NCBI GenBank assembly: GCA_965206025.1
Contig: CBDBIU010000005.1
Coordinates: 186,001 to 250,000 of the forward strand
DNA length: 64,000 nt
Origin: G963668345 sp965206025
Lineage (GTDB): Bacteria; Acidobacteriota; Terriglobia; Bryobacterales; UBA6623
Reading direction: 5' to 3'
The notes under the pieces are model-generated. The model was not told the origin of the DNA. It did no database searches and saw only the letters and a list, made by a program, of their open reading frames with translations. Below are positions 38,991-49,300 of this stretch, in pieces (the first letter of the stretch is position 1; each line of letters starts with the position of its first letter). Made by a program: the position numbers and the translations under genes.

Positions 38991-39983
38991 ATGGATAACT
39001 TGACCCACACGTTGGTAGGCGTTCTTCTGGCGCGGACCCTACTAGGCCGGCTGGCGCCGCGGGCAACTCTGATGTGCGTTGTAGCGGCGAACATACCCGA
39101 CATCGACATCGTCACTTCCAGCTCTTCGATCGACTATCTGAATTACCACCGGCACATCACGCACTCCATACCCGCGGTACCCGTCATGGCGGCTCTCGCC
39201 GTGGCTTTGGTCGAAGGACCGCGCCGGTGGCTGCGCAAGGGAGCCGACCCGCCGCCATGGCTACGAACCTGGCTGTTGGCCATGATCGCCGCCCTGACCC
39301 ACCCGCTGCTTGACTTGTGCAACCCCTACGGAGTTCGCGCCTGGCTGCCCTTTTCCGAGCGCTGGTATCAGTGGGACGTTCTTTTCATCGTGGACTTTTG
39401 GATTTGGGCGGCACTTCTGTTTGCAACACTGGCGCCGGCCGTCATCGCCCTCGTTCACCGCGAAATCGGCGCGGCGACAAATCGCGGCGGCGGTCCGGCC
39501 TTGATCGCTCTGTTCGCCCTCGCCGCCTACATCAGCGTGAAGGCCGTATTTCACCAGCAGGCGCTCGGAGCAATCGACGCTCACCTCTACGATGGCGCTC
39601 CCGCAGTCCGCGTGGCGGCGTTTCCGCGGCTTCTGAAGCTGCTTGGCTGGAGCACGTTCGTCGAAACAGAGGGCTATTACCAGATTTCCAGCATCGACTT
39701 TCTTGACTCCGCCCCTTTTGACCCGACAGCCGGCCGGCGTTACTACAAACCACGGCCCGGACCGGCGATCGAGTCGGCTTGGAACAGCGAAACCGGGCGG
39801 GACTACGCGCGCTTTGCCCAGTTTGCCTACACTCAGATCGACTCCGATCCCGAAGGTTCCGTCGTCCGGCTGACGGATTTCCGCTTCCGAACCGACACCT
39901 CGGCGGGCTTTTTGTGCAAGATCACGTTGGACAACGGCCATCGCGTCGTTGGGGAGTATCTTAGTTTCAGCGGCCGGGAATGA
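38991..39983 (+). CDS. YdjM-type membrane-bound metal-dependent hydrolase (DUF457)
   Basis: This is a 330-residue membrane protein. MDNLTHTLVGVLLARTLLGR opens as usual for the family; ANIPDIDIV and YHRHITHSIPAVPVM carry the aspartate and histidine ligands, and IAALTHPLLDLCNPYGVRAW gives another His/Asp pair. About four membrane helices occur in the first 175 residues; the last 150 are soluble. Family members are thought to be phospholipase-like or hydrolytic membrane enzymes, which fits the lipid kinase upstream. The substrate is unknown. Confidence 0.85.
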   Translation: MDNLTHTLVGVLLARTLLGRLAPRATLMCVVAANIPDIDIVTSSSSIDYLNYHRHITHSIPAVPVMAALAVALVEGPRRWLRKGADPPPWLRTWLLAMIAALTHPLLDLCNPYGVRAWLPFSERWYQWDVLFIVDFWIWAALLFATLAPAVIALVHREIGAATNRGGGPALIALFALAAYISVKAVFHQQALGAIDAHLYDGAPAVRVAAFPRLLKLLGWSTFVETEGYYQISSIDFLDSAPFDPTAGRRYYKPRPGPAIESAWNSETGRDYARFAQFAYTQIDSDPEGSVVRLTDFRFRTDTSAGFLCKITLDNGHRVVGEYLSFSGRE

Positions 39984-40978
39984 CCGAACGCTCCAGCAAG
40001 CAATTGTGGGCACGCCGGGTTTCCTCCGTCGCGATGGGGCTGGGCTTGACGGTGAGCGCCTCGGCCCACGCCATAAGCATGAGCAGCGGCGAGTTGGAGG
40101 TCGTTGGCGACCGGGCTGTATACGAATTGCGGATGCCTCTTTATGAAGTCACCCACCTAGAAGAGCCTCAGCGGACGCTGCTCGAAAACATCCGGCTGAG
40201 GAGTGAATCCGGAGAGGCTCGCCGATTGGAAGCGTCGTGCAAGGTTGACGCGGCTGCCGGGTGGTATCGCTGTCACTCAGTGTTCGAATTCGCCGCCCCG
40301 ATCGATCAACTTGACGTCGAATGTAACTTCGCGGCGGTGACCGTTCCCAATCACGTGCACGTGCTGCGCGCGACGCGAGGCGAGGTCACCAAGCAGGCTG
40401 TCTTTGACTTCAGTTTCAACCAGGCGACGATTCGCTTCACTCCTCCCACCGCAGCGGAGGTCGCCGTTACCGAGATCTGGACGGGTGCGGCGCGCGTCAT
40501 GGGGGGACCGGTCCAATTATTGTTTCTCGCCGCCTTGGCTCTGGCGGGCAGGAGCCGAAAAGAGCTGCTCTATTTGGCGTTCGCTTTTATCGCGGCCGAA
40601 ACCATCTCGGCGACCTTCGTGGCCGTGGAGTCGTGGCAGCCGGCCCCGCGATTCGTGGAAGCAGCGGCCGCGCTGACAGTCGCCTATTTGGCGGTCGAAA
40701 TCCTGCTATTGCCGGAGGCGCGCTACCGGTGGCTGATCGCGGCCGGGATGGGGATCTTTCACGGCTTCTACTTCGGCACTTTCCTCGAGCAATCGGAAAT
40801 GAGTCCCCTTTACGTGCTCACCGGCGTGGCGGCCACCGAAGCCGCGGTGTTGGCGATCCTCGCCTGGCTTCTGGGTCGGGTCACTAAAGCGGCAACCACC
40901 TGGCGGGCGGTCCGAATCGGGGCCGCCTTGCTGGGTATCGTGGGGATGGCATGGTTCGTAATGAGCGTGCGGTCGTAG
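39980..40978 (+). CDS. HupE/UreJ-like membrane protein with exported N-terminal domain
   Basis: This is a 332-residue protein. A signal peptide (VAMGLGLTVSASAHA, ending near residue 31) is followed by a soluble domain (to about 165). Then come about six membrane helices with the HupE-like GMGIFHGFYFGTFL motif carrying a conserved histidine in a helix. HupE/UreJ relatives are proposed nickel or cobalt permeases; here no hydrogenase or urease is nearby. The ATG overlaps the previous stop by 4 bases (ATGA), so it belongs to the same operon. Confidence 0.78.
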   Translation: MTERSSKQLWARRVSSVAMGLGLTVSASAHAISMSSGELEVVGDRAVYELRMPLYEVTHLEEPQRTLLENIRLRSESGEARRLEASCKVDAAAGWYRCHSVFEFAAPIDQLDVECNFAAVTVPNHVHVLRATRGEVTKQAVFDFSFNQATIRFTPPTAAEVAVTEIWTGAARVMGGPVQLLFLAALALAGRSRKELLYLAFAFIAAETISATFVAVESWQPAPRFVEAAAALTVAYLAVEILLLPEARYRWLIAAGMGIFHGFYFGTFLEQSEMSPLYVLTGVAATEAAVLAILAWLLGRVTKAATTWRAVRIGAALLGIVGMAWFVMSVRS

Positions 40979-41097
40979 GTGAGACGCAGCTACCGCCGCT
41001 GTTGCCGGTCTTGTTTTGAGACTGGCCGGCAATCCTGCAAGGCGTCACACCCGCCGGCGTCAGCCTGCGGGCCGAGGTACGGCAATTCCAGAGGGCG

Positions 41098-44000
41098 TCA
41101 AGAGGGTGCGGCCTCCAGGACGTGGCGAATCTTCTCGCGAAGCTGGCGGACTCCGTAGGGCTTCTGAATGAACCCGGCCAACCCCTTGCCGGCGAAGCGG
41201 CTCGTGATCTCTTGTTCGTTGTAGCCGCTGGAAAGAATTACCCTCGTATCGGGGCGTATGCGGCGCAGCTCCCGATACGTCTCTTCTCCACCCAGGTGGG
41301 GCATCGTGAGGTCCAGCAGGACGACAAGGATTTCGTCAACACGGCTGCGAAAGACTTCCAGCGCTTCTCGCCCATCCTCGGCGGTCAGAACCGTAAAGCC
41401 TAGTGTTTCGAGCATCCTCTTGGTGGCGATGCGAACCGTCTCTTCATCATCAACGACGAGAATGCCGCCGCTGCCGCGCCACCCCTGCTCGTAGCCGAGT
41501 CGCTGATGGATTCCTTGGCCGGTTGCCGTGAGGCCGGAAACAATATCTTGAAGGTCGTGCCCCGCCGTGTCCGCGGACAATCCCCAGCACGGCGGCCAAG
41601 CCCAGGCCCCGCCCCGTGAACTTCGTGGTGAAGAAAGGGTCGAATATTTTCTCCCGGGTCTCCTCATCCATGCCACAGCCCGTGTCGGCTACTTCCAGGC
41701 TGACGTAATGGCCTTCCGGCAGGTTCTCATCCAAGTAGGTCTCGGCGAGGTAGGAGCGGTCGGCTTCGATCATGCCGGTGCTCACCGTAACGACGCCGCT
41801 CGTCTCCCCGACCGCCTCGGAAGCGTTGAGGATGAGGTTCATCACGATTTGCCGGATTTGGGAGGCGTCCGCCTCAATCGCCGGCAAGCTATCCGCGAAG
41901 TTGTATTTCAGGACAACGTTTTTTGAAATGGAGACCTGGAGCAAATGCGCCATCTCCCGCACCAGCTTCGAGAGGTTCAGGGTCTCCACGACAAACTTGC
42001 CCTTGCCGTAGGCCAGCATCTGTTTGGTGAGTTCCGCCGCCCGCAGGGCCGCGGTGGTGATGTTCTTGAGTTCCCTTCGGGCGGGCGACTCCGGCGGCAA
42101 TTCCAGCACAGCGATCTCGGCGTTGCCGAGCACTCCCATCAGCAGGTTATTGAAATCGTGGGCGATGCCGCCGGCCCGCACCCCCAGGCTTTCCAGCTTC
42201 TGTGCCTGCTGGAGTTCGGCTTCGAGCTTCTTCTGGCGTTCTTCCGCCTGCTTGCGTTCGGTGATGTCTGTGTTGGAGCCGACCCATCTCACGGTGCGCC
42301 CTTGCGCATCGCGGAGCCGAACCGCGCGTGTGTCGAACGGCCGGTACTCGCCGTCATGTCGACGGATTCTGAATTCGACGAAGAAATCAGAGCCGGAGTC
42401 TACCACCGCTTGCCATGCGGCCACAGTTGGCTCGCGGTCGTCGGGGTGGAGCTGCTCCAGCCAGCCGTAGCCCAGCTGCTCTTCCGCTGGGACGCCGGTG
42501 TAGTCTATCCATTGCTCACTGAGAAAGTTGCAGGGTCCGTCCGGCTGACAGGTCCAAACGAACTGCGGCAGGGAGTTGCACAGTTCTCGAAAGCGGCCTT
42601 CGCTTTCGCGGAGTGCCTGCTCTACCCGCTTGCGCTCGGTGATGTCCCTTACTGCCGCGGTAAAGAACAGCCGTTCACCGACCTTTGTCTCCTTAATCCG
42701 AATCTCCAATGGAAAGTTGGTTCCGTCTTTTTTTTCCTTCGAGTTCTAATCGTTTCCCCAATACGTGGGCAACCCCGCTCTCCAGATATCGCTTCATGGC
42801 GGCGGAATGAGGTGAGCGATATTTCTCGGGCATGAGGATGTGCAGCCGGTTGCCGATGAGTTCTTGTTGCTGGTAGCCCCAAATGCTTTGAACCTCTTGA
42901 TTCACCATGACAATAGTGCTGGTTGAATCAATGGTGATGATTCCCTCGCCCGCGGTTTCCAGTACAGCGCTGAGCCGTCGTTGCGAGTTGATTAACTCCT
43001 GTTGGGCCCGCTTGCGCTCGTCAATCTCCGCCTGCAGCGCTGCGTTCGCATCTTCCAGGTTCCCGGTTCGCTCTTGGACGCGCCGGTCCAAGTTATCATG
43101 CGCCGCGCGGAGCTTCTGCTCCGCTTCTTTGGACGCGGTGACGTCGGTGTAGATAGCCACAGTTCCGCCGTCTTCGGTTTTTTGCTCGCTGACTTGGAGC
43201 CAACGGCCGCCGCTGTACTCCTGGATATGTGGCCCGGAAGGGTTTCGATGCTGTGCCAGCCGGCGGGTAATCCACTCCTGAGCGCTGTTGTCCCCCAGCA
43301 GGATGAGACCCCGTTCGACCCGCCGGCGCACTATATTCTCAAACGTCTCGCCAATCAGGTCCTTGTCCTGGAGATGCACCAACTTTCGGTATTCGCTGTT
43401 GCAAAGCATCAGCCGATCTTGGGCGTCGTAGAGGCTGAACCCTTCCGAGACGCTTTCCATTGCGTGCATCATGTGATCTCGGCTGGTGCGAACCGAATGC
43501 GCCGCGGCTTTCAGCCGCGTGTCGATCACAACCACAAAGATGGCGAAGGCCATGATCACGGCGGCCGCCAAACCGACCAGAATGGCCAGCACGGTGGGAT
43601 CGAGAGCAGCGCCGGAAAGGCGTTGCCCGCCGGATGGGAAGAAGTAGGCGGCCGCCATCGCCGTGTATTGCATGCCGGCGACAGCGGACCCCATCGTAAA
43701 GGCCGCGGCAAAGCGCTGGCGTGAGCTTTGCCGCTCGCCGCCTTAACCCGCCAAGAAGTGGATATACAAAGCAGCCGTTGCAAGCACCACGGCAACGATG
43801 AGCGAGACCCCAAATAATAGGCGGTCATAGTACATCTCCGCGGCCATGCCGGTGTAATGCATGGCGCCGATGCCGAGCCCCATCATCGTGCCGGCAAGCC
43901 CGAGCCGCGAAAAGCCGATCTCGGCGCGGCTGGTGACGTACAGAACCATCGAGCTGGCGACAATGGCGGGGCCAACGGAGAGCAGCGTGATCCCGAGGTT

Positions 44001-44270
44001 GTAGGCGACCCCAATCGGCAGTTGGAAGGCCAGCATGCCGATGAAATGCATCGCCCAAATGCCGATGCCCATCGCCGTGGCTCCCGCCGCCAGCCAGAGC
44101 TGCCTCGTCCCGCGGTTCTCCGCGGCCTTGATCCTGCCGGCGAGTCCCAGCGCCGCGTAGGCCGCCACGGCCGCCATCAAGACAGAGACGATCACAAGGA
44201 TCGGGTGGTAGACGCCCGAGAGGGCGAGCGTGCGGTCGACAGTAGAATCGAGAAATCGCAGATAATGCAT
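41098..44270 (-). pseudogene. Hybrid histidine kinase (MHYT-PAS-PAS-PAS-HK-REC), broken in at least four places
   Basis: The ATG at 44270 follows AGAGGGAGAG. The order is: MHYT sensor (about 44200-43640, motifs MHFIG and MHYTG), an in-frame TAA at 43743-43745, three PAS domains, an 8-A run (42728-42735) whose extra base breaks the frame between LELEGK and DGTNFPLEIR, a third PAS (VWTCQPDGPCNFLSEQWIDY), HisKA (AGGIAHDFNNLLMGVLGNAE), ATPase N box (LILNASEAV), and G boxes (ADTGCGMDEET, GRGLGLAAVLG). A deletion of about 25 bases near 41560 follows, then a further shift, then a receiver (ILVVDDEETVRIATKRML, VVLLDLTMPHLGG). Each segment alone looks well conserved, so decay is recent or partly due to sequencing error. 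Confidence 0.85.
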
Positions 44271-44288
44271 CTCTCCCTCTGGCAACGT

Positions 44289-44985
44289 TCAAGGGTGTAC
44301 TGAGCGGCAGCGATCCGGGATCGGTTTCTTGTTCACGCAGCGTCCAACGGAGCCGCGCGAAGGCCTCGTCGCTGCGCTCGACCAGCGCCAATCCAACGGG
44401 TCCCGAACTAACCCTTGGTGGACTCGGTTCTGGTGGATGTAATCGAAAGCTTTGTCGTATTCGCCTCGCGTTCTCAATGCTCGGTCATAAAACCGTCTCT
44501 GCCAAAACCCGTGACCCCGCAGGGGCCTAACCCGCTTTTCTCACCACCTGACGGTCGAAGTGTGCCATAGACGCGCCATTACTTCGTTGCGCCTGCTCAC
44601 CGTGCTCAACGTAGGGTTCAAGTACGCCCGCATTATTCAAGAAATGCGGCGCCGAGCGTCGCGCGCCTTGTACTGACGGGCCTCTCACGCACTTCGCCTC
44701 GCCACGTGGTGAGAAAAGCGGGCTAATCCATCTTGACGCGGAGATCCTGAAACGCATCATGACGTCCGAAATAGTTGTGCCTTCCTGCACAAATAGAATG
44801 GCGTGCAGGTGGTCCGGTATCAGACAGTAGGCGCGGATCGATACGGGGACACCCTCGCGCACCCTTACGAGGCAATCAGTGAGTAATGCAAGTGCGGGAT
44901 GATTGAACGGGCGCCGCCCTTTCCGAAGATTCGTGGTGATGAAAAAGAAGCCCGAATGCAAAATGGGACGGCGTAGACGTGACAT
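44289..44985 (-). pseudogene. REP-associated tyrosine transposase (RAYT), split by an M1 MITE
   Basis: The N-terminal part has MSRLRRPILHSGFFFITTNL and the Y1-transposase HUH-type motif YCLIPDHLHAILF. The catalytic-tyrosine region and end lie after the MITE: FWQRRFYDRALRTRGEYDKA, FDYIHQNRVHQGLV and DWRWSS. Removing 44531-44722 with one copy of CTAA restores SASRWIRPLRGHGFWQRRFY in frame, giving a protein of about 160 residues. RAYTs are related to IS200/IS605 transposases and act on REP sequences; a REP stands just upstream at 45065-45112. As it stands the gene is disrupted. Confidence 0.88.
44531..44722 (-). repeat. MITE family M1, complete copy inserted in the RAYT gene
   Basis: This is 192 bp with ends CCCGCTTTTCTCACCACCTG and CCACGTGGTGAGAAAAGCGGG-type right end, flanked by CTAA at 44527-44530 and 44723-44726. 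It has the same length as, and is highly similar to, the copy at 22603, in opposite orientation. Confidence 0.92.
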
Positions 44986-45064
44986 CAGTTTCATCATGCC
45001 GGGGGTTTCGATAGTAGAGCAAGCGGAGGGATTCTTACGATAGGTCGTCCCGAAAAACACCCAA

Positions 45065-45112
45065 CGGCCGCGGGTCTGGGCACAACGACCGCCAGGCCTG
45101 CGCTACGGGTGC
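45065..45112 (-). repeat. REP sequence next to the RAYT gene
   Basis: Read on the minus strand it is CCGTAGCGCAGGCCTGGCGG, a short loop, then GCCCAGACCCGCGGCCG. It lies about 80 bases upstream of the RAYT start, the usual location for cognate REPs, and matches the other REPs in the window. Confidence 0.7.
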
Positions 45113-45217
45113 TCGACAGCTTGACCGCGGGCTCGCGCCCGCGGCTCCGTCCGACCCGGTTGGCCCCGAGACGTCCCAATCACGCGACTTCGCCCGTCAG
45201 GCGATGAGAAAAGCGCG

Positions 45218-47338
45218 TTACTCGCTGGCCGGTCGTTCTTTCTTGCCGCGGTCCCGCTGCTCGCGCAGGACGGCTCGCCGGCTGAGGCGAATCTTATTGC
45301 CTTCAAGAGCCAGGCATTTGACAAGAATCTGGTCTCCGAGCTTGAGCTCGTCGCGTACCTGGCGAATACGGTTTTCGGCGATTTCGCTGATGTGCAGCAG
45401 ACCCTCGGTTCCCGGGAAGATTTCGACAAAAGCGCCAAAGTCCACCGTGCGGGTGACTTTCCCGAGGTAGGTCTTGCCGACCTCGGGGGAAGCGGTGAGG
45501 TCGGTAATCATTTGGATGGCCTTCTTGGCCGCCGCCTCGTCGGCGGAGGCAATCTGCACCGTGCCGTCGTCGCTGACGTCGACCTTGGCTCCGGTTTGTT
45601 CGACGATGCCCTTGATGACTTTGCCGCCGGGTCCGATGACGTCGCGGATTTTTTGGGTCGGGATTTTCAGAGTGTGAATGCGGGGCGCGAAACGCGAGAT
45701 GTCCGTTCGCGGCTCGTCAATCGCCTGAATCATGCTTTCCAGGATGCTCAGCCGGGCGCTCTTGGCCTGCGCCAAGGCTTTCTCCAGCACATCGAGGCTG
45801 ACGTTCGGCTGCTTGATGTCCATCTGCAGCGCGGTGATACCGTCGGTCGTGCCGGCGACCTTAAAATCCATGTCGCCGTAGTGGTCTTCCGCGCCTGCGA
45901 TATCGGTCAGAACTGCGAAATCGTCGCCCTCGATAACCAGACCCATGGCGATGCCGGCAACCGGCGAGGCCAGTGGTACGCCGGCGTCCATCAATGCCAG
46001 GGTGCCGCCACAAACAGTAGCCATCGAGCTGGAGCCGTTCGACTCCAGAATATCGCTGACGATACGGATCGTGTAGGGAAAGTCCTCCCGGCTGGGAATG
46101 ACACCCGAGAGCGCCCGTTCGGCGAGCATTCCATGGCCGATTTCTCGGCGGCCCGCGCCACGAAGAAATGCTGTTTCACCAACGCTGAAGGGAGGAAAGT
46201 TATAGTGCACCATGAAGTGCTTCTCGAAGTCCGGCGCTTCCAGCCGTTCCTGCCTCTGGCCGTCCAGCTTGGTTCCCAGGGTGACCGTTGCCAGTGCCTG
46301 TGTTTCTCCCCGCGTAAACACCGCTGATCCGTGCGTACGCGGCAGCACGCCGACTTCACAATTGATGTCGCGGATCTCGTCGAACGCCCGCCGATCGGGA
46401 CGCGTCTTGTCTTTCAGCAGCAACCGCCGGAAGATGTCCTCTTTGAGTCGGCCGAACAGTCGGCCGGCTTCCACAGCCTTTTCTTCATCGTCTTTAAAGG
46501 CGGCGCTTACCTGTTTCTTGACTTCCTTAACCTGATTTTGGCTCTCCAGCTTTTCATGCTTCTTCGTGTCCAACGCCTCGGCTAGTGAGTCACCCCAGCG
46601 CTCGGCCATATCGTCATAGAGTTGCTGGTCGAACGCGGGAGGCTCGACGACCAATTTGGTCTTGCCCGCCTTTTCGACGAGTTCGCGGATGCCCGCAATA
46701 ATCTTGCGGCATGCCTCGTGGCCGAAGCGGATGGCTTCGAGAACCGCGTCTTCGCCAACCCGGTCGGCCATGGATTCGACCATCACGATGCCCTCATCCG
46801 CGGCGGCCACGATGATGTTCAAGTCCGCTTCTTCTCTCTGCTCATACGCGGGGTTGATGAGCCATTCTCCATTGAGTCTGGCCACGCCGACGGCGCCGAT
46901 CGTGTTCGAGAAAGGTATCTCCGAGATCGACAAGGCCGCGGAAGCGCCGACCAGTGCTAGACTCGCCGGGTCGAATTCCGGGTCCGCCGACAACACCATG
47001 GCGATGACCTGGGTTTCGTTCTTGAATCCAGCCGGAAACAGCGGACGAATCGGCCGATCGATCAGCCGGCTGGTGAGGACTTCCTTTTCGGTGGGTCGTC
47101 CTTCCCGTTTGATATATCCGCCGGGGAATCTCCCCGCCGCATAAGTGTACTCGCGGTAATCTACGGTCAGCGGAAAAAAATCAATTCCTTCCCGGGGGTG
47201 GTCCGCGGCTGTCGCGGTGACGAGTACGCGCGCATCCCCGCAACTTACCAGGACTGCGCCGCCCGCCTGCTTGGCCAAGCGACCTGTTTCTAATTGCAGT
47301 GTGCGTTGGCCGAGATCAATCTCTACGGTTTGCTTCAT
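45218..47338 (-). CDS. pnp: Polynucleotide phosphorylase
   Basis: This is a 706-residue 3'-5' exoribonuclease of the RNA degradosome. Two RNase PH domains are present (first about 1-230: GRLAKQAGGAVLVSCGDARV, PLTVDYREYTYAAGRFPGG; second about 310-545: RGETQALATVTLGT, SNGSSSMATVCGGTLALMDA with catalytic residues), then KH (IRDVIGPGGKVIKGIVEQTG) and S1 (GKVTRTVDFGAFVEIFPGTE). ATG 47338 gives the conventional MKQTVEIDLG-type start and has AAGGAA about 12 bases before it. It follows rpsO with about 270 bases between, the usual order. Confidence 0.97.
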   Translation of the reverse strand: MKQTVEIDLGQRTLQLETGRLAKQAGGAVLVSCGDARVLVTATAADHPREGIDFFPLTVDYREYTYAAGRFPGGYIKREGRPTEKEVLTSRLIDRPIRPLFPAGFKNETQVIAMVLSADPEFDPASLALVGASAALSISEIPFSNTIGAVGVARLNGEWLINPAYEQREEADLNIIVAAADEGIVMVESMADRVGEDAVLEAIRFGHEACRKIIAGIRELVEKAGKTKLVVEPPAFDQQLYDDMAERWGDSLAEALDTKKHEKLESQNQVKEVKKQVSAAFKDDEEKAVEAGRLFGRLKEDIFRRLLLKDKTRPDRRAFDEIRDINCEVGVLPRTHGSAVFTRGETQALATVTLGTKLDGQRQERLEAPDFEKHFMVHYNFPPFSVGETAFLRGAGRREIGHGMLAERALSGVIPSREDFPYTIRIVSDILESNGSSSMATVCGGTLALMDAGVPLASPVAGIAMGLVIEGDDFAVLTDIAGAEDHYGDMDFKVAGTTDGITALQMDIKQPNVSLDVLEKALAQAKSARLSILESMIQAIDEPRTDISRFAPRIHTLKIPTQKIRDVIGPGGKVIKGIVEQTGAKVDVSDDGTVQIASADEAAAKKAIQMITDLTASPEVGKTYLGKVTRTVDFGAFVEIFPGTEGLLHISEIAENRIRQVRDELKLGDQILVKCLALEGNKIRLSRRAVLREQRDRGKKERPASE

Positions 47339-47605
47339 GATTATGCTTATTCCTTCTGGAAAGGGCGGCACCTGGTGGATACAAAACACCCACAGGGCCC
47401 GCCTTTCCGAGCTTTAGAAAAATCCAAGATGGAAGCGAAAATACGGTGTGCGGAGGTTGCGCCTCAGGGGAGATTGGCCACTGGGGGCGATTACATCCCA
47501 GGAGCGGCTGACCGTTTCGAATGGATGCAACCGCCGCCGATCACGCCTCAGCGCCGTTCAACTCGGACCGTCCGACCCTTTTGGCTCAACCGGTAACCGG
47601 GTGAG

Positions 47606-47875
47606 CTACCCGCGCAGACCCAAACTGCCAATCAGATTTCTGTACCCGGAAGGATTCCCCTTTTTCAGGTAGGTCAGCAGCCGCCGGCGGCGACTCACCA
47701 TGGCCAGCAGGCCACGGCGCGACGAGAAGTCCTTTTTGTGGGTTTTGAGATGCTCGGTCAAATCGGCGATCTGCCGAGACAAAATGGCGACCTGCACCTC
47801 AGACGACCCAACATCAGATTTGTGCGTCTGATATTGGGTAACGATGGTTTCCTTGGCCTGCTTCGCCAGGGGCAT
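47606..47875 (-). CDS. rpsO: Ribosomal protein S15
   Basis: This is an 89-residue primary 16S-binding protein. Conserved stretches: HKSDVGSSEVQVAILSRQIA, LTEHLKTHKKDFSSRRGLLA, MVSRRRRLLTYLKKGNPSGY. ATG 47875 gives exactly the usual length of 89; GTG 47890 would add five residues and sits too close to AAAGGAG. The rpsO-pnp order is conserved in most bacteria, where S15 often represses its own mRNA. Confidence 0.96.
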   Translation of the reverse strand: MPLAKQAKETIVTQYQTHKSDVGSSEVQVAILSRQIADLTEHLKTHKKDFSSRRGLLAMVSRRRRLLTYLKKGNPSGYRNLIGSLGLRG

Positions 47876-48064
47876 TCGGTTCGTCGACACTCCTTTAAGC
47901 GCTTCTATCTCGTTGTTTTCGTGTCTGTTTCTAGACGTGAGTATAACACAATGAGTTCAGGTCCAGCTACTAACAGTCTTGTCTCATGCAAGATGAGTCT
48001 GAACGAGGAGTTTGTTTCTCACACAAGATGAGCCTGAAGGATCGGGGAGTGGGCATGCTGGGAA

Positions 48065-49285
48065 TTGACTATCCAAGTGCAAAACACCAGCAAGCTGAAC
48101 CTGCAACAGATCCAGCAGTTTCTCCACTCCAGCGAGGAGATTCGATTCAAAGGCAAAGGGCGGGCCGAGATCTACACGTGGGTGGCGCGCACGCTTCGCC
48201 AGCACGGCTACAGCCGCCAAAACCGCGCCGACAAAGGGCTGCTGCGGCAGTATCTGGTCAAGATGACCGGACTGAGCCGGGCGCAAATCACGCGGCTGAT
48301 CCAGCAGTACCGGCAGGGCGGAGAACTCCAACCCGCCCGCTACCGGCGGCATCGCTTTGCCCGCAAGTACACGCCCGCCGACGTCGAACTGCTGGCGGCG
48401 GTGGACGAGGCCCACGAAACCCTCAGCGGCCCGGCCACGCGCAAGATCCTCGAGCGGGAATACCAGCAGTACCAGCAGCGCGAATACGAGCGGCTGGCGG
48501 GGATCTCGGTGGCCCAGATCTATCGCCTGCGGCGGCTGCATTTCACCAAGACCCGGCCCACGGCGGTGTCGATCGGCGAGCGGCGCCGGCCCGACCCGCA
48601 AGGCCAACCCGGCTTTCTGCGAGTGGATACGGTGCATCAAGGGGATCGCGATGGCGTCAAGGGCGTCTACCACATCAATGCCGTGGATGAAGTCACCCAG
48701 TGGCAAGTGGTCGGCGCCACGCCCGCGATCAGTGAAGCCTGGCTGGAGCCGTTGCTGAAAGCCATGATCGAGCAGTTTCCCTTTCGTATCCGCGGCTTCC
48801 ATTCCGACAACGGCAGCGAGTTCCTCAATCGCACGGTGGAGAAGCTATTGAACAAGCTGCTGATCGAACAGACCAAGTCGCGTCCGCGGCACTCCAACGA
48901 CAACGGCTTGGTGGAATCGAAAAACGGCGCGGTGATCCGCAAACACATGGGATATACGTACATCGCGGCGCCGCACGCGGGGCGCATCCAGCGCTTCTAC
49001 CAACAGCACTTCAATCCCTATTTGAACTTCCACCGGCCCTGCGGACAGCCCGAGATCAAGACCGACGCCAAAGGCAAGCAGAAGCGGGTGTACCGCCACT
49101 ACCAGACGCCTTGGGAATCTTTCGAGAAGTTGCCCGAGGCCGCCAGCTATCTCAAGCCAGGGCAGAGGCTGGAGGCTCTGGGCCGCATTGCCCAGGCCGA
49201 AAGCGACACGGCGGCGGCCCGCCGGATGCAGCGAGCCAAGCAGAAGCTGTTTGCCAGTTTCCGTTCCGCGAACACGCCGTGCTGA
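48065..49285 (+). CDS. Integrase-type DDE transposase (rve family)
   Basis: This is a 406-residue protein. The TTG at 48065 gives the longest sensible frame; no ATG or clear binding site precedes it. Two helix-turn-helix-like regions (MTGLSRAQITRLIQQYRQGG about 62-82; LAGISVAQIYRLRRLHF about 145-161) precede the catalytic core: first Asp in FLRVDTVHQGDRDG, second in FHSDNGSEFLN and Glu in NDNGLVESKNG, with 35 residues between the last two (D-35-E). It moves its own element by cut-and-paste or copy-paste. I cannot name the IS family with certainty. Confidence 0.88.
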   Translation: MTIQVQNTSKLNLQQIQQFLHSSEEIRFKGKGRAEIYTWVARTLRQHGYSRQNRADKGLLRQYLVKMTGLSRAQITRLIQQYRQGGELQPARYRRHRFARKYTPADVELLAAVDEAHETLSGPATRKILEREYQQYQQREYERLAGISVAQIYRLRRLHFTKTRPTAVSIGERRRPDPQGQPGFLRVDTVHQGDRDGVKGVYHINAVDEVTQWQVVGATPAISEAWLEPLLKAMIEQFPFRIRGFHSDNGSEFLNRTVEKLLNKLLIEQTKSRPRHSNDNGLVESKNGAVIRKHMGYTYIAAPHAGRIQRFYQQHFNPYLNFHRPCGQPEIKTDAKGKQKRVYRHYQTPWESFEKLPEAASYLKPGQRLEALGRIAQAESDTAAARRMQRAKQKLFASFRSANTPC

Positions 49286-49300
49286 ACAGCAGGAAGAGGG

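Noticed and set aside
42693..42735. Programmed frameshifting at the A8 run in the hybrid kinase
   Set aside because: The gene has three other breaks, so there is no reason to propose recoding at this one.
45392..46327. A 311-codon frame opposite pnp
   Set aside because: Antisense to a full-length, well conserved pnp; no binding site or family features.
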